49,891 bases of DNA from Streptomyces sp. McG3 (GTDB lineage Bacteria > Actinomycetota > Actinomycetes > Streptomycetales > Streptomycetaceae). Shown here one piece after another: positions 1 to 8,810 of this stretch. The position numbers and the translations under genes were made by a program. The DNA is taken from assembly GCF_018619185.1 (NCBI RefSeq), contig NZ_JAAXYC010000022.1:1-49891 (forward strand). The letters run 5' to 3'. How positions within the stretch are numbered: position 1 is the stretch's first letter; every line of letters begins with the position of its first letter. The notes below the pieces were generated by a model. That model was not told where the DNA came from and did not search any database. It worked only from the letters and a program-made list of their open reading frames with translations.

Positions 1-195
1 CATGCGGTTCTTCTCCGGCCTGGGCTCCCCGGCCTGTTGGAAGCCGAGGCCCAGCCCGCTCTCCCGCCGCAGCCAGATATAGGGGCCCGTACGGTCCACG
101 ATCGGTCGGCCGAGCAGCTCGGACCAGAATGCGGCGAGCCGCTCGGGGCTGGCAGCGTCGATGATGAGGGCGTTGATCTGCAGGGGCGCTGGCAT
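1..195 (-). CDS. VOC (glyoxalase-fold) family protein, N-terminal 65 residues, cut by window edge
   Basis: The ATG at 193-195 opens a frame that stays open to base 1. It begins MPAPLQINALIIDAA and continues with PERLAAFWSELLGRP, the first beta-alpha unit typical of vicinal-oxygen-chelate proteins. The following stretch reads IWLRRE then LGLGFQQAGEP, matching the usual layout of Streptomyces VOC proteins. Only about half of the expected 115-130 residues are in the window. Family members range from lyases to dioxygenases and resistance proteins, so no substrate can be given. It lies about 150 bases downstream of the LLM oxidoreductase remnant on the same strand. Confidence 0.75.
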   Translation of the reverse strand, partial: MPAPLQINALIIDAASPERLAAFWSELLGRPIVDRTGPYIWLRRESGLGLGFQQAGEPRPEKNRM

Positions 196-346
196 GCCTC
201 AACTCTCCATCGTCGGGCGACTCGCGCAACAGCGGTCGCCGCCTCGAATCCGATGACTTGCCCGGCTCGTCGATCTCGGTGGCCGGCTCGACACGCAGAC
301 GGGAACTTTGCCTCGGACGAACGGCTGCGTTTGGCTCTTCTTCCTT

Positions 347-1326
347 TCAAGCTCGCGCGTTGCCGGGTTTGAGCTGTCGGATGCGTCCTTCGAGTTCGCG
401 CTGGTAGAAGTCGATGAAGCCGTCGGGGTCGGGGCCCGCGTTCTGCATGACCAGCCGGTCGAAGCCCGCGTCGACATACTGCTGGGCGACCTCGACGTAC
501 CGCCCGGGGTCCGCTCCGCAGGCGAACTTCTCCAGAATGTCCTCCTCGCGCACGGTGGTGGTCGCGGCATCGAAGTTGACCGGATTGGGCAGCTCACTCA
601 TCACCTTCCACCCGGTCAGCGCCCATCGCGACGTATCGAGAGCGGCGCGCGCGGCGGTGTGCGGGTCGGGCGCCCAGGCCATCGGGACTTCGCCGTAGCA
701 GGGGCCGGTGCCGCCGGCGTCCCGGTAGTGCTGGACGATGCTCGGCTTGTCCTCTGTGGCGAACAGGCCGTCGCCCAGCTCGGCGGCGATGCGGGTCGAC
801 ATCTGACCGCTGGCAGCCACCGCGATCAGGGGCGGCTCGTCGGGGAGGTCGAAGACCCGGGCGTCCTGCAGCCGCAGGTGCTTCCCGTCGTAGGACCGGT
901 AGCCCCCGCGCCAGAGCAGCCGGATGATCTCCAGGGCTTCGGTGAGCATTTCGTGCCGGGTGCTGACCGCGTCGGGGAAGCCGGGGCCGACGACGTGTTC
1001 GTTGAGCCGCTCTCCCGAGCCGACGCCAGGACGAAGCGGCCTTGTGAGAGCAGGGCGAGCGTCGCGGCCGCCTGAGCGATGACGGCGGGGTGGTAGCGCA
1101 CGGTGGGGCAGGTGACACCGGTCGCCAGACCGATCCGTGACGTCCTGGCCGCGATGCTTCCCAGCACCGTCCAGGCGAACGGGGAATGGCCCTGGTTGTC
1201 GAGCCAGGGATGGTAGTGGTCGCTGATCTCCACGAAGTCGAAGCCCGCGTCCTCGGCGAGCACAGCCTGCCTGACCAGCTCCGCCGGACCGAACGCCTCC
1301 GCCGCCAGCTTGTATCCCACCTGCAT
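347..1326 (-). pseudogene. LLM-class F420/flavin-dependent oxidoreductase, one-base frameshift
   Basis: The 5' half (start ATG at 1326, preceded by GAGG) reads MQVGYKLAAEAFGPAELV and contains DFVEISDHYHPW and GLATGVTCPTVRYHP. These are hallmarks of the TIGR03557-type F420-dependent branch of the luciferase-like monooxygenase family. The 3' half, in another frame, continues with EMLTEALEIIRLLWRGG, QMSTRIAAELGDGLF and a normal C-terminus. The frames join near 1026-1030, where RFVL(G)VGSGERLNEHVVG would be restored by one extra G in the CTGG run. Known members use F420 or FMN for hydride transfer. The coding sequence otherwise looks full length (about 325 residues), so a sequencing error in a G run is as likely as true decay. 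An in-frame GTG at 1344 is an alternative start. Confidence 0.8.
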
Positions 1327-1344
1327 GTGATCCTCATTCCTCAC

Positions 1345-1781
1345 GCCTCAAGGCCGCTTCGTCCGCAGGGGAGTCTCTGCACCTGATGGTCCAGTGCGCT
1401 CGGTATGCGACTGGAGATCCGCGCGTCAGTCCGTGCCCCTGCCGAACGGGCTGTCGTCTAGATGGTCGAGCAGATCGGCCCGGGCCGCGATCTCCTTCGC
1501 CCGCCCCTTCGGAGCGCCCTGGCGTCGTGTCCGGCGCCGGCCGCTGCCAGGGAGGCGACGTCCTCCAGGTCCCCGTTGGCCAGGAGGGCGCCCAGACCGG
1601 TCAGGACCTGGGCGGGCCGGGTCGACGCTGGCCAGCTCCACCGAGAAGACCGTGGGCACCGAGGCCGCCATGGAGGGCTACCGCGTCCGCTACACGCTGG
1701 CCTGTCGGCGTACTTGGCTATGTGCAGAGGTGCGTACGGATGAACGTGCAGAGCAAGTAGCCGCCCCCTGCGCTCATCGCC
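1345..1781. other. Intergenic stretch with a scrambled minus-strand remnant
   Basis: No intact gene is visible. On the minus strand three frames together give pieces that could once have been one protein: VPTVFSVELASVDPA, then QVLTGLGALLANGDLEDVA, then KGRAKEIAARADLLDHLDD (about 1430-1670). The pieces are in order but need frameshifts between them. I do not recognise the family. Confidence 0.3.
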
Positions 1782-2204
1782 ATGCGAGAGGATGGGACGG
1801 TGGACCTTCGTTACTTCAATCAGACCGGCTGGAACGCGATCTTCAATAGCACCGAGACCGAGATCGGCCGCATGGTGCGGGTGGAGGCATGGGACCCGGC
1901 AACTGGAACGGCGCTTGTAGTCGACCCGAAGCGAGGCGCCATGCGTCCCGTCACGGACTACGAGGACTTCTCCCACCTTGAGAAGGCCGACCAGGTCGTA
2001 GCCGCAGTTCCTGGTGGCGGGTGGCGGGCCCACTGGAAGGTCGAGGGCCCGGGGAACACCCCGCTCACGGAGCAGGTAATCGCGTGGCTGATCACCTCGC
2101 AGGGCCGGGCAACGGCCATCACGATGGACGCTCACGGGCATGTTGACGATGCCGACAGTGCCGACGCCTTCATCCCGCCGGGCGAGGAGCCGGGACAGGA
2201 TTGA
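1782..2204 (+). CDS. Hypothetical protein, 140 aa
   Basis: A clean plus-strand frame with Streptomyces codon bias runs from ATG 1782 to the stop at 2204. A GTG at 1800 is a possible alternative start. The product is acidic and soluble, with no signal peptide or membrane segment. Its middle (MVRVEAWDPATGTALVVDP) looks beta-rich and its tail is Asp/Glu-rich. I do not recognise the family. It ends only 10 bases before the IstB fragment of the next, opposite-strand mobile element, so its 3' flank was remodelled by insertion. Confidence 0.55.
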   Translation: MREDGTVDLRYFNQTGWNAIFNSTETEIGRMVRVEAWDPATGTALVVDPKRGAMRPVTDYEDFSHLEKADQVVAAVPGGGWRAHWKVEGPGNTPLTEQVIAWLITSQGRATAITMDAHGHVDDADSADAFIPPGEEPGQD

Positions 2205-2213
2205 AATCCCGGA

Positions 2214-2444
2214 TCAGGCGACCTCCGTCTCGCGCGCGATGGCCTTGAGGCGGTTCTTCAGCCGGTAGCTGGGACCGTTGATGGCGATGACTTCGCAGTG
2301 GTGCAGGAGGCGGTCGAGGATGGCGGTGGCGAGGACTTCGTCGCCTAAGACCTGACCCCATTCGCTGAAGGTCGTGTTCGAGGTCAGGATGATAGAGCCC
2401 TTTTCGTAGCGCTTCGAGATGACCTGGAAGACCAGGTTCGCCTC
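2214..2444 (-). pseudogene. IS21-family IstB helper ATPase, C-terminal 76 residues
   Basis: The residues EANLVFQVISKRYEKGS, ILTSN, FSEWGQVLGDEVLATAILD and RLLHHCEVIAINGPSYRL are the classic C-terminal third of IstB, the AAA+ ATPase that assists IS21 transposition. The Walker A and B parts are missing. The fragment is fused in frame to the truncated IS5-type transposase upstream on the same strand, giving a chimeric open frame, and it keeps the natural IstB stop. It is the remains of an IS21-like element destroyed by an IS5 insertion or deletion. Confidence 0.85.
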
Positions 2445-3238
2445 GGCGCGTTCGTATCGGGTGGCGAGTCCGCGCCACTGCTTCAGGCGATTGAAGCACC
2501 GCTCCACGACGTTGCGTCGCTTGTAGACCTGCTTGTAGAAAGCGGGCGGGCGTCCTCCCCGCCTGCCCCGTCGGTAGCGGTTTCGGGCCTGGTCGGCGCG
2601 TTCAGGGATGGTGTGTCCGATGCCGCGCCGTCGGAGCCAGGCTCGGATGGCCTTAGAACTGTAGCCCTTGTCGCCCAAGACGTGATCGGGCCGGACACGC
2701 GGCCGTCCGGGCCCGAGTCGTGGCACACGTATCGCCTCCATCACGGCGGTGAACTGGGTGCAGTCGTTGGTATTGCCGCCAGTGACGACCAGGGCGAGCG
2801 GGCGGCCGAGGCCGTCACAGGCCAGATGAATCTTGCTGGTCAACCCGCCTCGAGAACGGCCCAGCGCCGGGCTGCGACGCCCCCTTTTCGGGCCCCTGCG
2901 GCATGCTGGTGGGCCCGGACGATACTGGAGTCGACCGACACCAACCAGTCGATACTCCCGGCAGCATCTGCTCGGGCCTGCGCGTTCTTCAGCATCCGGT
3001 CGAACGTGCCGTCCGCCGCCCAGTGGCGGAAGCGGGTGTGCAGGCTGGCCCAGGATCCGTACCGCTCGGGTACATCTCGCCAGGCCACTCCCGCCCGGAA
3101 CTTCCACATGATCCCGTTGAGCATCCTCCGGTCATCGAGCCGAGGCCGACCCATCGACTTCCGGGGTAGCAACGGCTGCACGAAGTCCCACTCGGCATCG
3201 GTCAGTTCATGGCGACGCGTCACCTGACCATGATCCAC
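2445..3238 (-). mobile_element. IS5-family (IS427-type) transposase gene, two overlapping frames, 3' end replaced
   Basis: The first frame (start 3238, to 2840) carries ELTDAEWDFVQPLLP, RLDDRRMLNGIMWKFRAG and WLVSVDSSIVRAHQH. The second carries GGLTSKIHLACDG, RVRPDHVLGDKGYSS and NVVERCFNRLKQWRGLATRYE. Together they make the DDE transposase of the IS427 group of IS5. The frames meet at a slippery A4G5 run (about 2885 on the minus strand); a -1 shift there gives a continuous protein, as expected for programmed frameshifting in this group. The last 20 or so residues are missing and are replaced by the IstB tail, so the element has probably lost its own 3' end. Confidence 0.82.
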
Positions 3239-3265
3239 CAGCCAGGATCACATTGACGACACGGC

Positions 3266-3610
3266 CTAGCGGGCTGCCGCCAGCCGGTTAAGGACTTCCC
3301 TGGGGGTGACGCTCCAGCCGATCAGACGCGGTCCACTCCAGTTGATGCCGATCACGAGTCCGTCCCGGGTGGCATCGGGCAGTACAAGATTGCACCAGGT
3401 GTCCACGGGCATGGAATCGACGCGGAGCCCACGCCCCCAGATAGTCGCCGCCCTCTGAGCCCGGGGCGAGGTCGACCAGAAGGGAAAGCTTCGCGTGCCG
3501 TCCGCAGAGAGGTGAGTCGGGCTTCCTTCGTCATTCCGGACAAGCCAGACCACTCTACTTTCACGGACGTCTCGGAAGAATGCCGCCGCTTGCGAACCGC
3601 TCTGACTCAT
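3266..3610 (-). CDS. DUF2750 domain protein
   Basis: The frame starts MSQSGSQAAAFFRDV at ATG 3610; a GTG at 3619 is in frame upstream. It contains WLVRNDEGSPTHLSADGTR, PFWSTSPRAQRAA and DGLVIGINWSGPRLIGW. This pattern (SxxxAxxFxxxV, then W-S-x-R-A, then GxNWSG) is that of DUF2750 proteins, small soluble actinobacterial proteins without known function. The length of about 115 residues is normal. It is intact although boxed in by two insertion sequences. Its 5' region is cut by the inverted repeat of the next element about 45 bases upstream. Confidence 0.75.
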   Translation of the reverse strand: MSQSGSQAAAFFRDVRESRVVWLVRNDEGSPTHLSADGTRSFPFWSTSPRAQRAATIWGRGLRVDSMPVDTWCNLVLPDATRDGLVIGINWSGPRLIGWSVTPREVLNRLAAAR

Positions 3611-3655
3611 GGCCACCAAGCCTAGCGTTCCCCAAGACCCATTTCGTTAGGAGTT

Positions 3656-3678
3656 CTTACGACCTCGTGCATGGTTGG
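3656..3678. repeat. Left terminal inverted repeat of the IS
   Basis: Inverted partner of 4707-4729, with 21 of 23 positions matching by eye. Confidence 0.75.
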
Positions 3679-3714
3679 GGCGAGGGCGTGTTGAGGTTGC
3701 GGTCGGCGTTTTGA

Positions 3715-4606
3715 TCATGCGGGTGTGGCGGGCAATGCGAGTGCCTTCGTGTGATGGGTGGCTTGTTGGTCTGTCAGGAGTCCGGCGACGGCTCGGATGG
3801 TGTCGGGCAAGTTCTCTCGTCGGGTGTGATGCCGGGCGAGGGCCCTCCAGTTCTCGAGGTGGGCGATGCCGTGTTCGACGGGGATTCTGGCTGAGGAGTG
3901 GGCGAAGCGGGCGGCCTCGTGGTGTGTCATCAGCCATTGCAGGTGTTCGAGGTGTTTGCCGCGGCGTTTGCGTGGCGGGGTGACGACCTGACCGTAGGTT
4001 TGCGCCGCGAGGCCTTGATAGCCGGCGTCGGCAAGGATCTGCAGGTCAATGGTGTCAGCGAGCAGGTCGACCAGGCCGGCGTCACGGGCTTGGGTGATGT
4101 CGGCGATGGATCCGGCCCGGACCTCGCCGCAGAGCAGTGGTCGTCCGCGCTGGTCGGTGACGACGAGGGCCTTCATGGCGTTGATACGGCTCTTGCCGGA
4201 GATGAACCGGCTGCGTCCGCCGCGATGTGCGCTTGGGCGACGGACTCGGACCTCGGTGGCGTCCATCAGTGCGGTCTGGCCGGTGGCGCCAAGATGGGCG
4301 ATCACATCGGCAAGCGTGCGAAGTCGCAGACCACCCTCGATGCGACAGCCGCGGTCGGCCAGTAGAGGCCGGATCTCGCCGACCGCACGGGTGATGGTCG
4401 ACCGGTCCACCTGGAACCAGCAGGCCAGCACGTCGTGGGTGACGCCGTGCCTTCAGGTGAACGAGTGTGGCCAGGAGTCGGTCCACGAAGACCAGCTTGT
4501 ACTTCGCGCCCGCTCCGACCGCCCGCCGCCGCGGTCGGTCGAGTAGCTCGGAATCCCTGCGGACCTGCCAGACCGGACCCAACTCCGCTAACAGATCGGC
4601 AATCAC
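3715..4606 (-). pseudogene. Transposase of the 3656-4729 element, one-base frameshift
   Basis: The 5' part (start 4606) reads MIADLLAELGPVW and ends KYKLVFVDRLLATLVHL. The 3' part, in another frame, starts VLACWFQVDRSTITRAVGEI, a helix-turn-helix of the type preceding DDE_Tnp_4 domains. It continues with LMDATEVRVRRP (first catalytic Asp region), FISGKSRINAMKALVV, ILADAGYQGL (second Asp) and PVEHGIAHLENWRALARHH (Glu region). The frames would join at LVHLRHGVTHDVLACW if one A were removed from CTGAAGG near 4446. All catalytic motifs remain, so the defect is recent or a sequencing error. Confidence 0.8.
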
Positions 4607-4706
4607 AGCGGTTGAAGGCCCGTGACCCGACGCTCCGACATGATCAACCCACGCGCCTGCATCCCCACCACGAAAGGCCTAACGAACCGGCAGGGCCAAG
4701 TCACCG

Positions 4707-4729
4707 CTAACCATGCACGAGGTCGTTAG
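4707..4729. repeat. Right terminal inverted repeat of the IS
   Basis: Inverted partner of 3656-3678. The Y-family polymerase remnant begins immediately beyond it. Confidence 0.75.
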
Positions 4730-5262
4730 GGCGAGTGTGCGGACGCGGGCGCGTTGGAGGCCGAGGCCGGTGAGGAGTTCGCGGGCGGTGGTGGCCAGTG
4801 CGGGGGTGTGGGCGGTCGCCTCGGTGAGGGTGCGGCCGCGGGTGGTCTGGGTGCGGTCGGCGTAGGTGACGGTGAGCGTGAGCGCCTGGGTGATCTCGCC
4901 GCTGGTGCACAGCCAGGCGCCGAGCTCCTGGACGAGGCGGAGGACGGTTCGGTGGTGCTGGTCGGGATCGAGTTCGTCGCGGTTGAAACGGTGGCCGGCG
5001 CTCACGGTCTTGGGTGCGTCGCCCGGGACGACGGGGCGCTCGTCGATGCCGTGCGCGAGGTCGTGGACCTGGCGTGCGGCCCCGGTCCCGAGGATGCGCT
5101 GGAGGGTGGGCAGCTGGGTGTCGGCGACGGTGGTGATGCCGTAGCGTGCGGGCGGTCTTGGGGCCGATTCCCGGCAGGGCGGCGGTCGGCCTGGTGCGGG
5201 GAACGCGGCGACCTCGTACGGGTCGTCGCGGACCACCGTGGCACCGCCGGGCGGGGTAACGT
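4730..5262 (-). pseudogene. Y-family DNA polymerase (DinB/ImuB type), C-terminal fragment
   Basis: In up to three frames the minus strand encodes RDDPYEVAAFPA, then LPGIGPKTARTL (the helix-hairpin-helix of the thumb), then RYGITTVAD, TLQRILG, PVVPGDAPKTVSAGHRF and GEITQALTLTVTYADR with GLGLQRARVRTLAL. The last three belong to the little-finger domain. The palm domain with the catalytic carboxylates is absent. The 3' end is cut by the IS at 4729 and the 5' end is joined to unrelated DNA near 5265. It is a non-functional remnant of a translesion polymerase gene. Confidence 0.78.
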
Positions 5263-5277
5263 CCGCGGCCACCCGCG

Positions 5278-6151
5278 TACAAGGACGCTGCCGAGGCGTC
5301 CAAGGCCGCTGCCCTTGCGCGCCAGGCCGCGAAGGAGGCCGGCGAATGGGCAAGTAAGGCCCAGAATTCGGCCAAGGACGCGCAGACCCACGCGAACAAC
5401 GCCGATGCCGCCGCCGACAGCGCCGACCGATCGGCCGCAGCCGCCGAAGCCTCGGCCAAGACGGCCGCCTCGGGCGGCCTCGGCCGCCCGCACGGCCAGC
5501 CGCCAGGCCAACTACTCGGCCAACCAGGCGATCAACTCGGCCCACGCGGCGGTCGCATCGGCAAACAGCGCCCAGGCCTCCGCCAACCGCGCCTACGCTG
5601 ATTCCATCGCGGCGGGCAAGTCTGCGGCCGAGGCGCAGGCGGCAGCCAGTGACGCCAAGCGAATCGCGGAGACCAAGCGCAAGCAGGAGGTCGCCGCCGA
5701 AGCCGCGAAGGCGGCGGAACAGGCCCGGCAGGACAAGGCCGACAACGTCGACCGGGCGAACACGGAGACGAACGACAAGATCGACGTCGGCGAAATCCGG
5801 GACACCGAACAAGAGGACAACGCGGCGACGGCCACCACCTTGGCCAAAGCCAGCGCCGTCATCGGGGGAGTGGCCGTCGTCCTGGCGTTCGTACCCATGG
5901 GCCAGCCACTTGCCCACGCCCTGGGCGGCCTCTCGCTCGTCCTCGCGGCGACCAGCACTCTTTACAACGCGAAGGCGTTCGGCTGGGGCAGCGACCAGTT
6001 CTACACCGGCGTCGCCGGCATGGCGCTCAGCATCGGCCTGGGTGGCGTAGGAAGCCTGGCCGGCTCCATGGCCGTCACGAATGTCGGAAAGGCCGCAGCG
6101 TCGGGCATCAATAACGCAGCGTCAAGTATCGCGGGTTGGTTCACAGGGTAA
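5278..6151 (+). pseudogene. Orphan C-terminal tip of an ALF-type Ala-rich polymorphic toxin-like protein
   Basis: The frame starts abruptly at the junction near 5278 with no start codon. It encodes an alanine-rich coiled coil (KDAAEASKAAALARQAAKEA, then ANYSANQAINSAHAAVASA). A single extra G in the run near 5473 shifts the frame once. Then come a charged stretch (DKADNVDRANTETNDKIDVG) and a hydrophobic, glycine-rich end of about 110 residues (ASAVIGGVAVVLAFVPMG, LGGLSLVLAAT, GVAGMALSIGLGGVGSLAG). The coil resembles that of the ALF-repeat protein at 9527-11902. A hydrophobic tip followed by a multi-TM gene recalls pore-forming bacteriocin plus immunity arrangements. That function is inference only. 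Confidence 0.6.
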
Positions 6152-6298
6152 ACACGTTCTGTGACCGAACGGTATGAACCGTTCGAGGTGAATCGAGCCG
6201 CAGGTTCGGGTGGTCGGCGGGCGGACACCCCGCTGACCGCCCGTTGCGGAGTTCTGCATAAGATGAAGCCCCCTCGCGCCGGAACGAAAGAGAGTTTC

Positions 6299-6688
6299 AT
6301 GCTGGAGAAATCGTCTTCACTGTGGTGGCTCTTCGCTGCAGTCAGCGTGGCCATCTATCTCTCGATCATGTTCCCAGGGATGGTAAACCGGCAGCAGAAG
6401 ATCTGGGTCTCGTGCGGGCCTGCAGCAGGATTCATCGCCCTGGCGGCCTTCAGCGCCAACTACGACTGGCCCATCGTCGAGATCCTTCCTGCTTATTGTG
6501 GAATGATTTTGGGTATTGGCCTCGGTGCACTGGGGCACTCAAAGGGCATGCGTGAGTTCATGATCTGGCGAAAAGAAAATCCGGGCAAACCTGACGAAGA
6601 CGGTCCGGGTGGCGCCTGGATACTTCAGATGGCATTCACGCTTCCGGTACTCCTCGGCGGCGCGATTTGGTACATGAACACGCACTGA
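6299..6688 (+). CDS. Small four-TM membrane protein, candidate immunity protein
   Basis: ATG at 6299 is preceded by a purine-rich GAAAGAGAG. The 129-residue product has four hydrophobic segments: WWLFAAVSVAIYLSIMF near residues 9-25, SCGPAAGFIALAAFSA near 38-53, LPAYCGMILGIGLGALG near 63-79 and ILQMAFTLPVLLGGAIWYM near 108-126. A charged loop (WRKENPGKPDEDGPGG) lies before the last one. The gene is clearly less GC-rich than its neighbours. It lies about 150 bases after the hydrophobic toxin-like tip on the same strand. I recognise no named family; the immunity role is inferred from position, size and topology. Confidence 0.55.
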   Translation: MLEKSSSLWWLFAAVSVAIYLSIMFPGMVNRQQKIWVSCGPAAGFIALAAFSANYDWPIVEILPAYCGMILGIGLGALGHSKGMREFMIWRKENPGKPDEDGPGGAWILQMAFTLPVLLGGAIWYMNTH

Positions 6689-6699
6689 GCTTGTTCTTA

Positions 6700-6944
6700 G
6701 TCTTTGAGTGCTTTGCTCTGATTGCGCTGACTGATGGAGCCTTTTCCAACCTCGGTTTGTGCATGTCAGGTGCAGAGTGAGGACGGCCTGGACGAGGCTG
6801 GTGATACGGCTGGTAGAGCATCGCAGTTTGCGCATGAGCCGCCAGGCTTTTGAGGATGGCCATGGCCTGTTCGACGAGTGCACGGGTCTTCGCGTGGTAC
6901 GTGAGTGCGCAGGATTTGTCGGCAGGCTCTTCCGTTTTCGTCAC
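6700..6944 (-). pseudogene. Transposase C-terminal fragment (IS5 superfamily)
   Basis: The pieces KTRALVEQAMAILKS and, in another frame, WRLMRKLRCSTSRITSLVQAV plus LTLHLTCTNRGWKRL match the usual C-terminus of DDE_Tnp_4-type transposases of Streptomyces. The frames join near 6850 with one shift. The catalytic domain is absent. The upstream 6945-7080 holds no recognisable gene. Confidence 0.5.
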
Positions 6945-7080
6945 ACAGCATCAACGCCATCCGGAGGGCCCCCAGTTACGCCACATCTCGCCGGCCCCGA
7001 CGTGGGAGAGTGACCTTTGGCCGCGTCCCGGTGTCTGCTGAAGCCGTTGAACAAGAGGCGGGGCACGATTGGAGGCGTGA

Positions 7081-8151
7081 GTGAAGGGCCCTGATATGTC
7101 CCGCGATGCTCGTCTGGCCGCCCACGGCGCTGTTTCCACATCGCTGGCGCTGCGCAGTGACCACAGTCTGCGCGAGTTCGTCGACGCCGGCGCACCGCTG
7201 GGGTCAGGCATCGGCGGGAAGACGGTCCTGCTGAAGGTCGAGGGAAGCCAGGTCTTCGTCAAGCAGGTTCGGCTGACCGACCTGGAACGACGGCCGGAGC
7301 ATGTTCACTCCACCGCGAATCTGTTCGGACTCCCGACCTTCTGCCACTACGGCATCGGTACCATCGGCGCCCAGGGGTTCGGGGCCTGGCGGGAGCTGTC
7401 CGCGCGCACCATGACGACCAACTGGGTGATCGCCGGAGACCACGAGGGCTTTCCCCTGATGTACCACTGGCGGGTGATCCCAGACTCTGGCCAGCCGCTT
7501 CCCGAGGAACTGGCCGATGTGGACCGAGCTGTCGCCTACTGGGGAGGCGGACCAGCGGTACGCCGACGGATCGAAGCCCTCCAGCAGTCCACGGCAAGCC
7601 TCGTGCTGTTCCTGGAGCACATCCCGCAGAACCTGCACGACTGGCTGGGCGCCCAGCTCGGGGCCGGCGACGAGGCGGTCGAGCGGGCCTGCGCCATGGT
7701 CGACGACGAGCTGAAGGCCGGAATCGCGTTCATGAACGACCGTGGGCTTCTGCACTTCGACGCCCACTTCGAGAACATCCTCACCGACGGCCGACAGCTC
7801 TTCTTCACCGACTACGGCCTCGCGGTCTCCTCACGCTTCGACCTCACACGAGACGAGGCCGACTTCTTCGACCAGCACCGCACCTACGACCAGTGCTACG
7901 CCGTCACCCACCTGGTGAACTGGCTGGCCGTCGCTCTCTACGGGTACACACCGGAAGAACGCAAGACGTTTGTGAATACGTGCGCCCAAGGGATGCCCCC
8001 GCAGGGGGTTCCCGCGTCGATCGCGTCGCTCCTTGTCCGTTACGCACCGGTCGCCACGGTGATGGGCAACTTCTATCGCGAATTTCAGCAGGAGAGCCGA
8101 GCAGCTCCCCATCCGCTGGCAACGATCTGTCAGATGGGGCGAAATACCTGA
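7081..8151 (+). CDS. Protein kinase-fold phosphotransferase-like protein
   Basis: The frame starts at GTG 7081 (ATG at 7096 is the alternative) and encodes about 356 residues. Kinase-fold motifs are visible. VFVKQV holds a candidate ATP-contacting Lys61. HFDAHFENIL (His225, Asp227, Asn232) is an HxDxxxxN catalytic loop. FFTDYGLAVSS holds Asp244 in place of the DFG aspartate (DYG). The region between (ARTMTTNWVIAGD, LFLEHIPQNLHDWL) replaces the usual N-lobe/hinge. There is no TM segment. It stands alone as one transcription unit in scarred DNA. It could phosphorylate a protein or a small molecule such as an antibiotic; the sequence does not decide. Confidence 0.65.
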   Translation: MKGPDMSRDARLAAHGAVSTSLALRSDHSLREFVDAGAPLGSGIGGKTVLLKVEGSQVFVKQVRLTDLERRPEHVHSTANLFGLPTFCHYGIGTIGAQGFGAWRELSARTMTTNWVIAGDHEGFPLMYHWRVIPDSGQPLPEELADVDRAVAYWGGGPAVRRRIEALQQSTASLVLFLEHIPQNLHDWLGAQLGAGDEAVERACAMVDDELKAGIAFMNDRGLLHFDAHFENILTDGRQLFFTDYGLAVSSRFDLTRDEADFFDQHRTYDQCYAVTHLVNWLAVALYGYTPEERKTFVNTCAQGMPPQGVPASIASLLVRYAPVATVMGNFYREFQQESRAAPHPLATICQMGRNT

Positions 8152-8275
8152 TCAGGTGCTCCATGCTCTCCTGAGCAGGACCTGGCTGATCGCTGCCTCT
8201 TCGCGAACGCGGCCGTTTCTTCTGGATCACTCCCGCCGGAGTTGGTTGTCAGTGCGGGGTGGGAGAGTCCTGGGC

Positions 8276-8779
8276 ATGACGATGCCGGAGAATTTTGAGC
8301 GAGTGCTGCCTGAGATCGGATGCGGCTTGTTCGACGTTCTCGTCGTCAGGACCGACTTCAGCGACGACGAGGCGTGGAACGCGGTGGTTGGGGAGTTGCA
8401 CCGGCCGTGGGGGCCAGGCGGTGAGTTCGCCGCAGCAGTGCAGGTGGTCGATGCGCCTGCTTGGTCAGGAGCAACGGCCGACGAGGTTCTTGCCGCCGTG
8501 GTGGATGAGGACCTGATTGTAGTTTTCATTGCTGACCGCGGCACCATGCAGTCGCCGGCGCGGGCGTTGCTGGCTCTGTCGACCGTCTGGGAAGACGTGA
8601 GTGGTCTTGACCCCGTCTATTACCAGGAACTCATCGAGTCGCCCGAGCCTAGGGAGTTTCGAGCCCTGCCTGCCGCAGTGCACGGCGTCCAGGTGGGCCT
8701 GGCGCTCGGCAACGAGGACTTCGCAGAGTACGCCGGGGCTGCTTCAGCAGAGCCTGATCAGGTACTGCGGCCCGACTGA
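8276..8779 (+). CDS. DUF6924-type protein
   Basis: The start is ATG 8276 (or 8282) and the product is about 167 residues. It contains FDVLVVRTDFSDDEAWNAVV, AAVQVVDAPAWSGATADEVLA, LIVVFIADRGTM, ALLALSTVWEDV and FRALPAAVHGVQVGLALGNEDF. This is the order of conserved blocks in the DUF6924 family of small acidic actinobacterial proteins, which have no known function. The length is normal and the gene looks intact. A transposase fragment starts 30 bases downstream. Confidence 0.65.
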   Translation: MTMPENFERVLPEIGCGLFDVLVVRTDFSDDEAWNAVVGELHRPWGPGGEFAAAVQVVDAPAWSGATADEVLAAVVDEDLIVVFIADRGTMQSPARALLALSTVWEDVSGLDPVYYQELIESPEPREFRALPAAVHGVQVGLALGNEDFAEYAGAASAEPDQVLRPD

Positions 8780-8810
8780 CCGGTATGGCGGGCTGCCGTT
8801 GCTTCTGCAG

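Larger units (their letters stand above)
3656..4729 (-). mobile_element. Complete-looking insertion sequence (IS5 superfamily) with terminal inverted repeats
   Basis: Near-perfect 23-bp inverted repeats bound the element at 3656-3678 and 4707-4729; they share the core ACGACCTCGTGCATGGTT and differ at two positions. Between them is a single minus-strand transposase gene with one frameshift. The right end interrupts the 3' part of a Y-family polymerase gene. The approximate length of 1.07 kb fits the family. Confidence 0.75.
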
